This document shows positions 61,515 to 64,000 of a stretch of 64,000 nucleotides of DNA, piece after piece. The translations under genes were made by a program, and so were the position numbers. How positions within the stretch are numbered: the first letter of the stretch is position 1; each line of letters opens with the position of its first letter. The DNA comes from Eremophila alpestris peregrina (taxonomy: Eukaryota; Chordata; Aves; Passeriformes; Alaudidae), in assembly GCA_009792885.1 (NCBI GenBank), contig WMCF01000016.1, forward strand, positions 14,218,662 to 14,282,661, given 5' to 3'. The notes under the pieces are model-generated. The model saw nothing but the letters and a program-made list of their open reading frames with translations, ran no database searches and was not told the origin of the DNA.

Positions 61515-64000
61515 TGTAGGCTGAGGTTCTGGATATTGCTAGTTGCTCCTGAATCCTGTATTTTGTCATAGTTAGTCCTGCTAGAATCAGACAAAGCAGC
61601 TACAGAGGGGAACAGCCCTCACTGTAATTAAGGAGATCAGCATCTGACACTAATCCAGGGCAAATCAGTCCAGGCTGCAGCAGGGAGCAGGAGCTGGGGA
61701 TGATGGGTTTGCCTGCACCTACTCCCTGAAAAGGTCACTTTCACCTGTCATCCCTTTTTCTTTCCTCTGTGTATCAGGTCTTGCAAAAGAAAGCATTGAG
61801 CACTTTTAATTTGAGGCAGCATTACAGTTCAAAATGTACTTGATCTTTATTTTGCACTGTTTAGAGTGGCTTGAGCAAAGGATTACAGCTAAAAGGAAAT
61901 TTTTTTCAAGAGAACAGTCCTAGTGCAACTCTACAGATAATTTGATCATTTGAGCATTTTTAAGATCTGAAAATGACAGCCTGCCTTTTCCACATTATAA
62001 AAGGGATGTCTTCAAGGTGCCAAGCAACATATTCAAGGGGAATACCATTGTTTGGTTTTAACTCCTCTGGCCTGATATTTAAAGGATCAAGTAGAGAAGT
62101 GGGACTTTTCATCATCTTAAAAAAAATGCAGTAGACTTTAAAAATTCACAGAATTAATTGCTGCAGTGAAAAAAAAGTCATCATCATCAACCTGTAACTG
62201 GGTCATTCATCAGTTACAGGAATAAAAGCTTTGTAAGGCAGAGCTCACCCCATGTATTAAACTCATCAGGGTTGTTTGATTAACATATTGCTGCCATTCC
62301 CATTCCTGGCACACAATGGAAGTGGCTGTAGGTGGCCCAGCAAAATGTTTTCATATTTTTAAGATCCATGGGACCTTTTTGTCTAAACCACACAATGGAA
62401 CAGCTGCACTGTACAAAATGCAGCATCTCATCCAGGCACAGACTTGGAAAGCCACTTTTTATTTGGCTGTAAAGGCCAGCCAGTCCTTCCATAACTTGAG
62501 AGCTGCTGATGATCTACCAGTGTGCAGGATCCCAAACTGTAACACCAAGTGGAGAGGAGAGAATTTGAGAAGCTGAGGGCAGGGATGCAATTTTCCTGCA
62601 CAGTTTTCTGGTGTGAGTGAGCAGGACTCCTCAGCCAACAGAGATGTGCTTCCAAACCACTGTTACTGACAAAGGCATTTAAAACCTGAATTCAATAGTA
62701 TGGCAGAAGGCTGAAAATATTAATCAGGAATATTTAGTCAAGCACAAAAGATGATTTGCAAGCAGCTAAAGTAAGGGAATACCTTATGGAGCAGGGCATG
62801 AGGTGACCAGGTTAAACTGCTTTGTTCATTGTGGTGTCTCTGTATCCCTTTGGTTCAGATTAATTCTTGTACCTCCATGTAAAATCCCCTGGAAATAATA
62901 CAGATAACAACATCTCATGAAACTGCTGGTCTGCCAGCCATAAAGAACTTCAGCCATGGCCTGGAAAGGTAAATACTATTGTAGTTACTTTTTTTTTTTC
63001 CCAATTCCAAATCCTTTTCCTAAAGGATGTCAGGGTAGTAGCCAGCTCTAGCACCTTTAACATAGCAGAGGTAGAGGGATCTTTATAGAGAGTGTCAGGG
63101 CTGAAATTCAGATCTGCTTTTCCACATGGTGTAATTGAGATGTGGGCTTGTAGCATCCTTCAGTTAAAATCCTATTAAACCCCTCTGAGACTCACAAGTG
63201 TGAGCTGCTGTTCACTGCTGGCCACCAGTGACACAAGCACTGCAGCTCAGCAGCCCCTTGGGCCTTCAGGAGAGCATCCTGCAGTGGAAATTCTGTACAG
63301 AGTGAACAAGAACAGTCAATAATAAAGAAATCAATACTCCCAGTGCCTGCATTTGGGCTTGAAAGCACTGCTTGGATGGTTTTCCTCATCAGAGCTCTGT
63401 TTTTCCAGCACAAGGCAAAATCTGCTTTTCTGTCCAGGCAGCTTAGTTAGCAGGGAAATGGGAGCAGCCTTTTTTCCCTGTGCTCTCATATCTAGGTATT
63501 TTACAGGTAATTCTTGCACTGGACATCCAAGGTTGCATGGTTCAATCCATAAGGACAGAAGGGAAAACCCAATCTGCATTTAGTTCCTCCAGGGCAAGTA
63601 AAGGCCCTTTTTTTAGGAGATAGCATGATTAGCTAGCTGGGAGAGCTTTTATCTGAACAGGCCAGAGCAGATTTTGTTCTGCAAAGCTGAAATGGGGCCT
63701 CTGGAGAGGAAGATAAAACTCTGTATGCTTAGGCAGGGAGCTGCCAGAGGATTTTCTGGCTGGGGGCTCTCATCTTTCAACACATCCTCACCCAGGAGAG
63801 GTAACCAGGAGACCAAGGACCACACAAGCTAATGTTATTTCCCTACTGATCCCTTTCAGTTCTGGATAAGGCTGGCCAGCTTGCTCTGTTGTGACTGCTT
63901 TAATTGATTCTCTGTAAGGTCCCTTGATTTTGTACCTTCCCTGTAGGACCAAGTTCATTCAGAAACCCACACAAACCAGAACAAATCTTTCATCTTTTCC
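61515..64000. other. Noncoding DNA with one hairpin
   Basis: No exon or transposon is recognised. A T-run lies at 62989-62999. The hairpin at 62191-62220 is listed separately. Open frames are all under 90 codons. Confidence 0.55.
62191..62220. repeat. Perfect inverted repeat, 10-bp stem
   Basis: CCTGTAACTG at 62191-62200 pairs with CAGTTACAGG at 62211-62220 over a ten-base loop. One G:T pair could extend the stem inward. It lies just after a TCATCATCATCA run. Confidence 0.9.

Noticed and set aside
1..64000. CRISPR array, operon, prophage or other new multi-gene system
   Set aside because: No regularly spaced repeats and no gene clusters; the repeats and composition are those of bird noncoding DNA.

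Overview
The window looks like noncoding DNA from a passerine bird. This rests on its dispersed repeats: 3'-end fragments of CR1 LINEs on both strands, LTR fragments of the kind common in bird genomes, and a tRNA-Ile-headed, CR1-tailed SINE at 33205-33346 that matches the TguSINE1 family of passerines. CpG is depleted through most of the window, and no open frame shows a recognisable protein domain. I annotate no protein-coding gene, rRNA, functional tRNA, CRISPR array or operon. Whether the window is intergenic or lies inside a long intron cannot be decided from the sequence alone.

Layout. 1-5170 is featureless. 5180-5766 is a candidate regulatory module with a perfect HNF1 palindrome, a short CpG cluster and a 21-bp tandem repeat. 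6585-7045 holds a CR1 fragment, an LTR 3' end, a palindromic CRE and a short sequence that recurs at 48.3 kb. 7050-27500 is mostly plain, with CR1 copies at 13.9 and 24.7 kb, a cluster of A-tracts at 15.4-16.1 kb and a 33-base T-tract at 18.7 kb. 27520-28100 is the most promoter-like stretch: octamer site, TATA-like box, paired GATA sites, a minus-strand G-quadruplex motif and clustered CpG. 29.2 kb has a small tandem duplication, 32.4 kb a perfect hairpin and 33.2 kb the SINE. A short CR1 tail lies at 37.2 kb, followed by a CpG-enriched block at 37.85-38.16 kb with two identical E-boxes. 42.0-42.3 and 47.4-47.7 kb are homeodomain/MEF2-rich blocks. A long ERV LTR lies at 49.6-50.1 kb, an AAT microsatellite at 51.5 kb, a RUNX/AT-rich block at 52.2-52.5 kb and a second type of LTR at 55.2 kb. 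59.1-59.6 kb is another candidate conserved element, 61.4 kb a CR1 copy and 62.2 kb a perfect hairpin.

Nothing here forms a gene system. The blocks called regulatory are inferred from motif content and base composition only; they are not shown to be conserved or active. Repeat names come from recognising family consensus features, not from a database search, and boundaries are approximate to about 5-20 bases.
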